Shown here: one piece after another, positions 43,842 through 51,917 of the stretch
Numbering within the stretch: position 1 is the first letter of the stretch
Layout of the letters: every line of letters starts with the position of its first letter
Source of the DNA: Streptosporangium subroseum
Lineage (GTDB): Bacteria; Actinomycetota; Actinomycetes; Streptosporangiales; Streptosporangiaceae
Direction of reading: 5' to 3'
DNA length: 64,000 nucleotides
Assembly: GCF_900188345.1 (NCBI RefSeq)
Contig: NZ_FZOD01000007.1
Location: 124,001 to 188,000 of the forward strand
Made by a program: the position numbers and the translations under genes
Notes under the pieces: model-generated
Databases searched by the model: none
What the model was told of the DNA's origin: nothing
What the model saw: only the letters and a program-made list of their open reading frames with translations

Positions 43842-43878
43842 GCCAGGCGCGCCACGGATATCCGGTGGCGCGCCTGGC
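43842..43878. repeat. perfect 14-bp inverted repeat
   Basis: Arms GCCAGGCGCGCCAC / GTGGCGCGCCTGGC with a 9-base loop, 26 bases after the preceding inverted repeat. A highly stable stem in the same gap. Confidence 0.8.
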
Positions 43879-44086
43879 GCCTCTGGACCGATCATGGGTC
43901 CCGAGGTCGGACCGCGCCCCCGCCGGGCGCCTCCACCCTCCCCCGGGCGGGTCCGGTGCACCCCGCGGAAGTTCCTCGGGACTCCCCCAAAAACGTTCAT
44001 GAAGGAAGGCGCCGGACGGGTCCGGCAAAATAGAGAACGGCATTCTTCCCACGGCCGAGGCCGGGGGCTCCCACCGAAGGAATCCC

Positions 44087-44602
44087 ATGAGCGACGACGC
44101 GATCAAACAGGTGCTGGGCCTGCTCTATCAGGAGGACACGCTGCGGGTGCTGGCGGCACTGGTCCTGAACGGCGACCCGGAGGAGTCCGGACTGGACAAG
44201 GACGCGACGCGGCGTGCGCTGGACCGGCTCGAACGCGGCGGGCTGGCCGTTCAGGAGGACGACGGACGGTGGCGGGCGCGGCGGGAGCGGTTCCGCGAGC
44301 TGCTGCACGCCACGGCCAAGCCCGTGCCCGCGGCCTCCCCCGAGGAGAAGGTGCTGCAGTCCTTCCTCGTCGAAGGACGACTCCGGGCGATCCCCAGCAA
44401 GCGTGACAAGCAGTTGATCGTGCTGAACTACGTCGCCCAGGTCTTCGAGCCGGGAATCCGTTACTCGGAGAAGGAGGTGAACGTCGCGCTGCGGGCCTTC
44501 CACGACGACTACGCGGCGCTGCGCCGCTATCTGGTCGACGACCGGCTGCTGAGCCGGGAGAACAACGTCTACTGGCGAAGCGGCGGCTCGGTCGAGGCCT
44601 GA
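44087..44602 (+). CDS. DUF2087 domain protein with N-terminal winged helix
   Basis: A 171-residue protein. The N-terminal 80 residues look like a winged helix (TLRVLAALVLNGDPEESGLD, DRLERGGLAVQEDDGRWRA). The C-terminal DUF2087 domain reads GRLRAIPSKRDKQLIVLNYV, FEPGIRYSEKEVNVALRAFH and DDYAALRRYLVDDRLLSREN. DUF2087 proteins are small actinobacterial and Gram-positive proteins often linked with acetyltransferases or MarR-type regulators; function is not established. It stands alone after the hairpin array. Confidence 0.87.
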   Translation: MSDDAIKQVLGLLYQEDTLRVLAALVLNGDPEESGLDKDATRRALDRLERGGLAVQEDDGRWRARRERFRELLHATAKPVPAASPEEKVLQSFLVEGRLRAIPSKRDKQLIVLNYVAQVFEPGIRYSEKEVNVALRAFHDDYAALRRYLVDDRLLSRENNVYWRSGGSVEA

Positions 44603-44777
44603 AGCCGGTCGGACCCCCTCCCTTGTGGGGACTTTTACATAGGCCCTGAGCGCGAGGGCGATTACGTTGCCGCATAACCGCAAGCTCTGACGTGCCCACC
44701 CGGCCCGGGTGGCCCCGGGCCGGGGAGTTTCGGCATTCGTCGTGGTACGTGGTCACCCAGGTTCAGGAGACAACGCT

Positions 44778-44960
44778 TTGAAGCTCATCCTTGTCATCTC
44801 CTTGATGATGATCGCCGCCGGCGTCGTGACGTGGACGCAGGACATCAACGGCTTCGCGACGATCCTGTTGCTCATCGTGGGAGCCTTCGGCGCGCTCACG
44901 GCCCTGTTCAGCCGCTTCGGCGGATCGGAGACCTTCGTCGACAGCGGCGGAGGCGAATGA
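44778..44960 (+). CDS. small two-helix membrane protein
   Basis: A 60-residue protein from a TTG at 44778, seven bases after AGGAGA; the frame is open from 44709 but the TTG fits the ribosome site and starts directly into a helix. Two hydrophobic helices (LILVISLMMIAAGVVTW, FATILLLIVGAFGALTALF) and a polar tail (GGSETFVDSGGGE). Unrecognised family. Confidence 0.65.
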   Translation: MKLILVISLMMIAAGVVTWTQDINGFATILLLIVGAFGALTALFSRFGGSETFVDSGGGE

Positions 44961-44975
44961 GAGGGGCGCGAGGGG

Positions 44976-45599
44976 TCACCTCGGGTCGTCGAGCCGGGGC
45001 TTTTCATGGGGGACGCCCTTGAGTTCGTGGAAGCCCGGTGTGCCGGCCACCAGTAGCGTCCCGTCCCACAGGCGGCCGGCCTGCTCGCCGACGGCGATCC
45101 GGGAGGTGACGGGGCCGAAGAACACGATCCGCTCACCGCCGGCGCCGGTGACGGCGACCACCGGGGTGCCGACATGCTCGCCGATCAGACCGATGCCCTC
45201 GGCGTGCGAGGCGCGTACGGCCTCGTCGTAGGCCGTCGACATGCCGGCCTCGGCCAGCTCAAGCGGCAGCCCGGCGGCGGTCAGGGCATCGTGCAGGGAC
45301 CCGATCCAATCCTGTTCCCCGCGATCACAGGTCCACATCGCGGTGTACAACCTCTTGAGCGCCTCCTGACCGTACTCCTGCCGTACGACGGCGCAGATGC
45401 GCACGGGCACCCACAGGTAGCCCTCCGGGTCTCCTTCCGGATCCTCCTCGCGGCCTTCGTTGAGCACCGACAGGCTCATCACATGCCAGCGCACCTCGAC
45501 CGGCCGGACCTTCTCCACCTCCAGCAGCCAGCGGGAGGCGATCCAGGTGTACGGGCAGGAGGGATCGAACCACAGGTCCGCGATCATCTTGTCCGTCAT
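44976..45599 (-). CDS. DsbA-fold protein, mycothiol-dependent nitroreductase (Rv2466c-like)
   Basis: A 207-residue thioredoxin-fold protein with a helical insert. The ATG at 45599 follows GGAGGGC. It matches the actinobacterial Rv2466c group: DLWFDPSCPYTWIASRWLLE at the N-terminus and later HVGTPVVAVTGAGG with the cis-Pro, then FFGPVTSRIAVGEQAGRLWDG. Rv2466c has an active-site CPWC; here the motif is CPYT, so the second Cys is Thr and only a monothiol mechanism, with mycothiol, is possible. It probably reduces mycothiol disulfides or nitro compounds. Confidence 0.87.
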   Translation of the reverse strand: MTDKMIADLWFDPSCPYTWIASRWLLEVEKVRPVEVRWHVMSLSVLNEGREEDPEGDPEGYLWVPVRICAVVRQEYGQEALKRLYTAMWTCDRGEQDWIGSLHDALTAAGLPLELAEAGMSTAYDEAVRASHAEGIGLIGEHVGTPVVAVTGAGGERIVFFGPVTSRIAVGEQAGRLWDGTLLVAGTPGFHELKGVPHEKPRLDDPR

Positions 45600-45614
45600 C
45601 ACAAGCCCTCCGAT

Positions 45615-45700
45615 CATCGTTTCCCGGCCGTGGCCGAGTGATGCGCCACCTTCGTCCCATCGTTTTCCGGCCGTGGCCGAGTGATGCGCCGCCTTTGTCG
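45615..45700. repeat. 43-bp tandem duplication upstream of the nitroreductase-like gene
   Basis: Two adjacent copies (45615-45657, 45658-45700) share CATCGTTT, CCGGCCGTGGCCGAGTGATG and CGCC. They sit 16 bases before the gene's ATG (minus strand) and duplicate the leader between the promoter and the ribosome site. Confidence 0.75.
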
Positions 45701-45820
45701 AGCCGCGCGCCATGCCCACCGGCCACCGCGTCGCTCCCATGAGTCCGCGCCATCTTCTCCACCGGGTCGTCGAGGATTCCGGCGACGTGGAGCCGCCGCC
45801 CCCTCCGGGGGACGGAGCGA

Positions 45821-46576
45821 TCACAGGGTCGCGCGGCGCATGGCTCGCGACCCGAGCGCGAGACCCACCACGGCCGTGGCCGCGGCGGCGATCACCCCGT
45901 ACGGCACCGCCTCCGAGAACAGGTCACCGGCGAACAGCGCCCGTTCGGCTTCGACGATGTAGGTCACCGGGTTGGCCTGGGAGAGGACGGACAGCCAGGA
46001 GGGAGCCGCGTCCATGGGCATCAGCACTCCGGACAGCAGCAGGAGCGGGAAGAGCACGACCTGCTGCACGCCGTAGAAGAGTTCCTCCCGTCTCTTGGCG
46101 GCGATCGCCAGCGCGAAGGTCAGGCCGCCGAGCCCGAGGCCGAACACGGCCAGGATGAGAAGTCCCGTCAGCGCGCCGAGGGGATGGAGCCGGAAGCCGA
46201 ACGGCAGCAGAGCGACGACGATCAGGACGGCCTGTGCCAGCAGCGTCACCACCTCCTTCAGGTTCCGGCCGATCATCATCGCGGTCCTGCTCAAGGGGGT
46301 CACCAGCATCCGCTCCAGGGAGCCGGAGGCCATCTCGATGAGCAGGAGGTATCCCGCGCCCCCCGTCCCGAACAGGGCCAGCATGACCAGGATCCCCGGT
46401 ACGAACCACTGCCACGGCGACCCTTCCCCGACGCCCGGTGTGCCGGACAGCAGCGGGCCGAACAGCAGCAGGAAGATCAGCGGTTGCGTCATGGTGAAGG
46501 CGAGGCCGAGAGGGTTGCGCAGGCTGGGAACGATCTCTCGGGCGAACACGGTGCCGGTATTGCTGATGACGTTCAC
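45821..46576 (-). CDS. ABC-2 type exporter permease (DrrB-like)
   Basis: A 251-residue permease with six hydrophobic helices: EIVPSLRNPLGLAFTMTQPL at the start, WFVPGILVMLALFGTGGAGY, and the conserved late motif ANPVTYIVEAERALFAGD of the daunorubicin-exporter type. The GTG at 46576 is chosen because AAGGAG sits 7 bases upstream. Earlier starts (GTG 46582, ATG 46627) are copies of the same tandemly repeated start region. It follows the ATPase gene and forms an exporter with it. Lipids, antibiotics or other amphiphiles are likely cargo. Confidence 0.88.
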   Translation of the reverse strand: MNVISNTGTVFAREIVPSLRNPLGLAFTMTQPLIFLLLFGPLLSGTPGVGEGSPWQWFVPGILVMLALFGTGGAGYLLLIEMASGSLERMLVTPLSRTAMMIGRNLKEVVTLLAQAVLIVVALLPFGFRLHPLGALTGLLILAVFGLGLGGLTFALAIAAKRREELFYGVQQVVLFPLLLLSGVLMPMDAAPSWLSVLSQANPVTYIVEAERALFAGDLFSEAVPYGVIAAAATAVVGLALGSRAMRRATL

Positions 46577-46746
46577 GGTCACGCTCCTTGGGCGGAAATC
46601 GATGCCGGTGTCACTGATGACGTTCACGTTCGGGCTTCTTGGACGGGGGTCATTACCGGTGCCGCCGATGACTTCACGGCCGGATTCCTTGTGCGGGGGC
46701 CGGTGCCGGTGCCACCGATGACTTCACGGCCGGGCTCCTTGGGCGG
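46551..46746 (-). repeat. about 50-bp tandem repeat of a translation-start region, four copies
   Basis: Four copies with a period of 50-51 bases between the ATPase and permease genes. Each has, on the minus strand, an AAGGAG-like ribosome site, a GTG and AAxGTCATC after it; the GTGs are at 46576, 46627, 46677 and 46727. Only the last copy before the permease is intact; the others show mutated ribosome sites or a deleted base that shifts frame. Confidence 0.75.
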
Positions 46747-46755
46747 GGGTCGGCG

Positions 46756-47718
46756 TCACCGGTCGCCTTCGCCCTCGCGCAGGCTGCGGCCGGTGAGCGC
46801 GAGGAAGACGTCGTCGAGCGTGGGGCGCCTGACCTCGGCGGTGAGCACCCGGACACCGGCGGCGTCCAGGGATCGCAGGAGATCCGGGAGCAGCGCGTTG
46901 CCGCGGGGCGCGCGCAGGCTCATCGTCATGGCGTCGACGGTGACCTCGCGGGCCGAGGGCATCCGGCCGGCGATCTCCGCGGACCGCCCGGCGTCCGCCT
47001 CGTCTGCCGTGGTGACGGTGACGCCGTCACCGGCCAGGTTCGCCTTCAGGTTCTCCGGGATGTCGTCGGCGATCATCCGTCCGTGGTCGATGACCATCAC
47101 CCGCTCGGCCATCGTGTCGGCCTCGTCCAGGTAGTGAGTGGTCATGAAGATCGTGATGCCGTGCTCCTCGCGCAGCCGCAGGATGTGCTTCCACAGGTTG
47201 GCGCGGTTGTGCGGATCCAGTCCGGTGGACGGCTCGTCCAAAAACAGCAGTCGCGGCCGGTGGACCAGTCCGATGGCGATGTCGAGGCGTCGGCGCTGAC
47301 CGCCGGAGAGCGTGCCGGCCTGCCGTCCGGCCAGGGATTCGAGGTCCAGTACGGCGAGCAGCTCGTCCGCCCGTTTCCGTGACTCCGCCCGGCTCAACCC
47401 GTAGCAGCGTCCTTGCGTCACCACCTCATCGCGGACCCGGAAGTGGTTGCCCGCGCCGTTGCCCTGGCCGAGATAGCCGATGTTCCGGCGCGTGCCCGCG
47501 GGATCGGCCAGCACGTCGCACCCGGCGACGGTCGCACTGCCGGAGGTGGGCGGGAGCAGGGTGGTCAGCATGCGCAGGCTGGTCGATTTGCCGGCGCCGT
47601 TCGGGCCGAGGAAGGCGACCAGCTCTCCCTCCTGGACGTCGATGTCGAGGCCGCGTACGGCCTCGACGGTCTCTCCTTTGACCCGGAAGTGACGGGTCAG
47701 TCCGCGAGTACGGATCAT
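46756..47718 (-). CDS. ABC exporter ATP-binding protein (DrrA-like)
   Basis: A 320-residue ATPase. The ATG at 47718 follows GGAGGA; a long open frame above it comes from tandem repeats. Walker A is LGPNGAGKSTSLRML, the signature is TLSGGQRRRLDIAIGLVHRP and Walker B is LLFLDEPSTGLDPHNR. The C-terminal 80 residues match the DrrA extension domain. It energises the neighbouring permease in a drug or lipid exporter. The gene lies after a leader of 44-bp repeats and is divergent from a MarR gene. Confidence 0.92.
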   Translation of the reverse strand: MIRTRGLTRHFRVKGETVEAVRGLDIDVQEGELVAFLGPNGAGKSTSLRMLTTLLPPTSGSATVAGCDVLADPAGTRRNIGYLGQGNGAGNHFRVRDEVVTQGRCYGLSRAESRKRADELLAVLDLESLAGRQAGTLSGGQRRRLDIAIGLVHRPRLLFLDEPSTGLDPHNRANLWKHILRLREEHGITIFMTTHYLDEADTMAERVMVIDHGRMIADDIPENLKANLAGDGVTVTTADEADAGRSAEIAGRMPSAREVTVDAMTMSLRAPRGNALLPDLLRSLDAAGVRVLTAEVRRPTLDDVFLALTGRSLREGEGDR

Positions 47719-47738
47719 CTGTTCCTCCAGCGCGGGTG

Positions 47739-48007
47739 AGTTCGGGCGTGGCGAGGCCACGCCCCGGCGGGGTTGATCAGGTGTTTCGGGCATGACAGGG
47801 CCGTGCTCGGGCGGGGCGGATCGGGTGTTCCGGGCATGGCGGAGCCACGCTCGGGCGGGCTGAACTGGCGTTCCGGGCATGGCGAAGCCGCGCCCGGGCG
47901 GGGCTGATCTGGTGTTTCGGGCATGGCGAGGCCACGCTCGGGCGGGGTTGAACCGGTGTTCCGGGCATGGCGGAGCCGCGCCCGGGCGGGGCTGTTCGGG
48001 TGTTCGG
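47739..48007. repeat. 44-bp tandem repeat array, six copies
   Basis: Six copies of a 43-44-bp unit; landmark GGGCAT-type blocks occur at 47744, 47788, 47832, 47875, 47919 and 47963. Consensus blocks are TTCCGGGCATGGCGAGGCC and ACGC(C/T)CGGGCGGGG. No unique spacers are present, so it is not a CRISPR array. It occupies the drrA leader. Confidence 0.85.
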
Positions 48008-48073
48008 GATGCTCGCGTCGGTCGGCACCGGATGTTGCGGCTGGAAAAGCCTAGACGAAAACACGTCCAAATC

Positions 48074-48088
48074 GTCAGGGTCCCTGAC
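48074..48088. promoter_or_regulatory. MarR operator-like palindrome
   Basis: GTCAGGG-T-CCCTGAC, perfect 7-base arms, 45 bases before the marR start and upstream of the exporter operon. Likely binding site controlling both divergent transcripts. Confidence 0.5.
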
Positions 48089-48132
48089 ACTGCCGGCCGG
48101 GCTCCGGCACGCGCGGACCGTATCGTGAGGGC

Positions 48133-48582
48133 GTGGATCAGCCGCCGAAGCCCCCCATTCCGTATCTGCTGGCCTATGCCTTCACCCTCGCGGCGCGCCG
48201 GGCGGACGAGGAGCTGAGACCGTACGGCCTCAGCGTGCGGAAGTTCGGTCTGCTCGTGCAGCTCCAGCTTGAGCCGGAGCTCACCATGTCCGAGCTGGCA
48301 CGGCAGCTGGGTGTCTCACGGCAGTCCCTGCACGAGCTGGTCGGCGAGCTGGAGCGGGCCGGTCACCTGAGCCGGCTGCCCGGAGCGACGGGCCGGACCC
48401 GCAGGCTTGTCCTCTCGCGGAGCGCCAGGCGACTGATCGCCCACGCGGAGGAGCCGCTGACGCGGATGGAGGCCGACTTCCTCGGCGACATGGATCCGTC
48501 CGAGGTCGAGACGCTGCGTACGCTCCTGCAGCGGCTGCTGGCCCACGCCACCGACGACGAGACCTGGCTGGCCGGGACCTGA
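48133..48582 (+). CDS. MarR family transcriptional regulator
   Basis: A 149-residue winged-helix protein from a GTG at 48133. The DNA-binding region is LTMSELARQLGVSRQSLHEL, followed by wing residues TGRTRRLVLSRSARRLIAH. It is divergent from the DrrAB-type exporter and, as with many MarR-exporter pairs, probably represses the exporter until a toxic ligand binds. Confidence 0.9.
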   Translation: MDQPPKPPIPYLLAYAFTLAARRADEELRPYGLSVRKFGLLVQLQLEPELTMSELARQLGVSRQSLHELVGELERAGHLSRLPGATGRTRRLVLSRSARRLIAHAEEPLTRMEADFLGDMDPSEVETLRTLLQRLLAHATDDETWLAGT

Positions 48583-48733
48583 GGCCGCGGCCGGGACGTG
48601 GAATCCCATATTTCGGATGACTGCCAAGTAGGCGCGGGCGAATCAGATCCGAGATCGGCCGGCGTTCATACTTCGGACGGCGGCCGGGTACGCGCGCGGA
48701 TGGATCAGCTCCGTGAGCGGTCTCCGGCGACGG

Positions 48734-49702
48734 TCAGCCGTAATATTTCCTCGCGCCGTCGTGCAGGGGCACCGGGTCGGTCTTGGGGGCGTTGTCGCGG
48801 GTGATCTCCTTGGCGGCCGGGTGGACCTTCTCCAGGTCGGCCTTGTGATCGAAGAGCAGCTTGGCCAGGCTCTCCGCGAGGGCGGGGTCCATCTTCTCGT
48901 TCACCACGAGCAGGTTGGGCACCGCGATCGTGGACACGTCGGCGGGGGTCTTGTAGATGTCCTTGGCGATCGTTCCCGTGGCGTACACCGGGCCGTGCTC
49001 ACCCTGCATCGCGGGCAGCACGCCGTCCAGTGGGACGAAGGAGACCTTGTCTCCCAGTGAGGTCACCAGATCGGTGATGCCCGGGGTCGGCAGGCCCCCC
49101 GACCAGACCAGGGCGTCGAGGTTGCCGTCCTTGATGCCCTGCACGCTCTCGGGCAGGCCCAGCGACTGGCGGGTGACGTCCTTGTCCGGGTCGAGGCCCG
49201 CCGCCTTCAGCAGGCGCAGCGCGATGACCTCCGTGCCGGAGTTCGGGGAGCCGGTGGAGACCCGCTTGCCCTTGAGGTCGGCGATGGACTTCACCCCCGA
49301 CTCGGTGGTGGCGGCCACCTGGGTGTAGTTGTCGTACAGGCGGGCGATGGCGCGGATCGGCTGGGGAGAGGTGAAGGAGCCCTTGCCCGCGACGGCGTCG
49401 GCGGCGGAGTCGGCGAGGGTGAAGGCGATGTCGGAGTCGCCCCTGACGACCCGCTGGATGTTCTCCACCGAGGCGCCGGTCGCCTCGGCCGTCGCCTGGT
49501 AGCCGGGGATGTTCTTGCCGATCTGGTCTGCCAGCCCTCCACCGAGGACGTAGTAGACGCCCGTGGTGTTGCCGGTGGCGATGGACAGCCGCTTACCCGC
49601 GGCGGTCTGGCCCGCGCTCTGCTCGGCCGATCGGTCACCGCCGCAGCCACCGAGGAACAGCGCCCCGGCGGCCAGCAGGACGGCCACGCCTTTGACGGTC
49701 AT
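48734..49702 (-). CDS. TAXI family TRAP transporter solute-binding lipoprotein
   Basis: A 322-residue binding protein. ATG at 49702 lies 5 bases after GGAGG. It has a lipoprotein signal (GVAVLLAAGALFLGGCGGDR), then the TAXI-type fold (LSIATGNTTGVYYVLGGGLA, TGASVENIQRVVRGDSDIAF, STGSPNSGTEVIALRLLKAA). It delivers a solute, probably a carboxylate or amino acid such as glutamate, to the fused TRAP membrane component encoded 29 bases upstream. TAXI family members commonly function with sodium-driven TRAP carriers. Confidence 0.92.
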   Translation of the reverse strand: MTVKGVAVLLAAGALFLGGCGGDRSAEQSAGQTAAGKRLSIATGNTTGVYYVLGGGLADQIGKNIPGYQATAEATGASVENIQRVVRGDSDIAFTLADSAADAVAGKGSFTSPQPIRAIARLYDNYTQVAATTESGVKSIADLKGKRVSTGSPNSGTEVIALRLLKAAGLDPDKDVTRQSLGLPESVQGIKDGNLDALVWSGGLPTPGITDLVTSLGDKVSFVPLDGVLPAMQGEHGPVYATGTIAKDIYKTPADVSTIAVPNLLVVNEKMDPALAESLAKLLFDHKADLEKVHPAAKEITRDNAPKTDPVPLHDGARKYYG

Positions 49703-49731
49703 CATTTCCTCCAGTGTGGAAGCCCCCTCCT

Positions 49732-51669
49732 TCACGAGGGAGTCGTTGACGGCGTTGCCTCTCGTTTTCTCATAACCAGGTGCAGGGCGATGGCGAGGAT
49801 CAGGACGACCGCCCCGGCGAGCGCCGGAAGGGGCGAAAGGAACAGCAGCAGGACGGCGGCCACCCCGCAGAGGACCCGTTCGAAGAGTCTCGCCGGGCCG
49901 AGCAGCCAGCCACCGGTGGTGGCGGCCAGCGCCGCCACCGCGACCGCCGAGACCGCGGTCGCCGCCAGGATCTCCCCCGCCGTCCCCTGGGCCAGCAGCG
50001 CCGACCCGCCGGGGGTCAGCACGAAGGCGAAGGGGACCAGGAAGGCCGGCAGCGTGTATTTCCAGGTGGCCATCATGGTCCGGTAGGCGTTGCCGCCGGT
50101 GATGGCCGAGGCCGCGAAGGCCGAGAGCGCCGTGGGCGGGCTGACCTCCGACAGCACCGCGTAGTAGAAGATGAACATGTAGGCCTCGGCCTGGCTGACC
50201 CCGAGCCCCATCAGCGCCGGCCCGATGATGACCGCCGCGATGACAAACGACGCGGTCACCGGTACGGCGAGGCCGAGCACCAGCACCGCCAGCGCGCACA
50301 TCAGCGCGGTGACGGCAAGGATCCCGCCCGAGGCTCCGACGATCAGCGAGCTCGCCTTGAGGCCCAGTCCGGTGAGCGTGACGACGGCGACGATCAGACC
50401 GGCGGCGGCGCAGGTGGCCGCGACGGGCAGCACGCCCATCGTGCCCGCGGCGAGGGCCTTCGCCGCCTTCACGGGGCCGAGGCGGTGCTCGGCGTCGAGG
50501 AAGGAGAGCGCGAAGGCCAGCACCGTGGCGTACACCACCGCCCGGAACGGCGACTGGCCCAGGGCCATCAGGATGACGATCACGAACAGCGAGCTGAAGT
50601 GGTATCCGAACCGGCGCAGCAGCGGCCAGAACCTCGGCGCGTCCACCTCGACCGCCCGCGTGCCGTACTTGCGGGCGTCGATCTCGATGGCCAGGAAGAT
50701 GCCCAGGTAGTACAGGATCGTGGGGATCATGGCGTAGATCAGCACGGTGAGGTAGCCGACCCGCATGTACTCGGCGATGATGAACGCCGCCGCGCCCAGC
50801 GTGGGAGGAGAGAGGATCGCGCCGATGCCCGCGGCCGCGAGCACTCCCCCGCCCTGCTCGGGCGGGTAGCCGGCCCTGCGCAGGATCGGCCAGGCGACAC
50901 TGCCCACGCTCACCGTCGTCGCGACGCCCGAGCCGCTGACCGTGCCGAGCAGGAAACCGGCGAGGGTCACCGTACGGCCGGGCGCCGAACGCGAGCGGCG
51001 GAAGGCGGCCAGGGAGATGTCCACGAAGAACTTCCCCGCCCCCGAGTGGTCGAGGACCGCGCCGTAGATGGTGAACAGGATGATGTAGGTGGCCGCCACG
51101 TCGAGCGGCACGCCGTACACGCCGTCGGTGCCCATCACGAACGAGACGATGATCCGGTCGATGCCGTAGCCGCGGTGCCCGATGACCCAGTCGAAGGGCA
51201 GGTAGCCGCCGTAGTAGGCGTAGAGGAAGAATCCGACGCAGACCGCGGGCAGGATCCAGCCGACGGTCCGGCGGCAGGCCTCCAGCACCAGCAGCACGAT
51301 GGCCGCCCCGGCCACCACGTCGAGGGTCGTTGGCTCGAACGCGCGCCGGATGAACTCGTCGAAGACGATCAGCGGGTAGAGGCAGGCCACGAACGACAGC
51401 CCGGCCGGCACCCAGTCGGCGACGCCCGGACGGTCGGTGCTCCGCCTCCCCTGCTTGTAGCAGACGAAGGTGAGCGGCAGCACGATCGCGAGGAAGAGCA
51501 TCCGGTACGGGACCACGGGACCGGGCCAGAACGTCCAGTACAGGACGTAGAGCGACAGGCCGAAGGCGATCACGGTGACGATCTGCGCCACACGGCCGGA
51601 GAGCCGCCGGGAGGGCCGTTCCGCGTCGAACTCCGCGATCAACTCATCTGCCGCCGTGGTGCCCGTCAA
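49732..51669 (-). CDS. fused TRAP transporter membrane subunit (DctQM, TAXI type)
   Basis: A 645-residue membrane protein with about 17 hydrophobic segments. The small-subunit region is in the first 200 residues (VAQIVTVIAFGLSLYVLYW) and the DctM part contains FLLGTVSGSGVATTVSVGSV and GIGAILSPPTLGAAAFIIAE. Fused QM proteins are the usual partner of TAXI binding proteins. The start is a TTG at 51669 behind GGTGGAG; its precise position is uncertain. The binding-protein gene follows on the same strand after 29 bases. Confidence 0.9.
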   Translation of the reverse strand: MTGTTAADELIAEFDAERPSRRLSGRVAQIVTVIAFGLSLYVLYWTFWPGPVVPYRMLFLAIVLPLTFVCYKQGRRSTDRPGVADWVPAGLSFVACLYPLIVFDEFIRRAFEPTTLDVVAGAAIVLLVLEACRRTVGWILPAVCVGFFLYAYYGGYLPFDWVIGHRGYGIDRIIVSFVMGTDGVYGVPLDVAATYIILFTIYGAVLDHSGAGKFFVDISLAAFRRSRSAPGRTVTLAGFLLGTVSGSGVATTVSVGSVAWPILRRAGYPPEQGGGVLAAAGIGAILSPPTLGAAAFIIAEYMRVGYLTVLIYAMIPTILYYLGIFLAIEIDARKYGTRAVEVDAPRFWPLLRRFGYHFSSLFVIVILMALGQSPFRAVVYATVLAFALSFLDAEHRLGPVKAAKALAAGTMGVLPVAATCAAAGLIVAVVTLTGLGLKASSLIVGASGGILAVTALMCALAVLVLGLAVPVTASFVIAAVIIGPALMGLGVSQAEAYMFIFYYAVLSEVSPPTALSAFAASAITGGNAYRTMMATWKYTLPAFLVPFAFVLTPGGSALLAQGTAGEILAATAVSAVAVAALAATTGGWLLGPARLFERVLCGVAAVLLLFLSPLPALAGAVVLILAIALHLVMRKREATPSTTPS

Positions 51670-51917
51670 CCGCCGTCTCCACCTGTGAGCCGCGTCTCCT
51701 GACCGCAGGGTACCCAGATGTCTGACGCGATCCAGTTAGAACTGGATCACATTCTCGTCACGTCGGACGCCGGTGGCCGACTCATACCGAACGCCGGAAT
51801 GACCGGCCCTGGCGGCCGTAACGACCGGTCGAGCGCCCCGCAGGGCGGGATGATCGACTGAAGCGGTCGCTGAAGTAGTCAATCGAGGCGATCAATTGAA
51901 GCGGCCAGTTGAGGCGA

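Noticed and set aside
41234..43855. An 873-codon minus-strand open frame opposite the helicase
   Set aside because: Antisense shadow of the helicase; the plus-strand product has all helicase motifs.
39724..44406. A 1560-codon plus-strand open frame
   Set aside because: It is a shadow running through the acyltransferase, helicase and DUF2087 genes in another frame, with Arg/Pro/Gly-biased composition and no homology. High-GC genomes produce such frames routinely.
47739..48007. Possible CRISPR array
   Set aside because: The 44-bp units abut without unique spacers and no cas gene is nearby; it is a tandem repeat.
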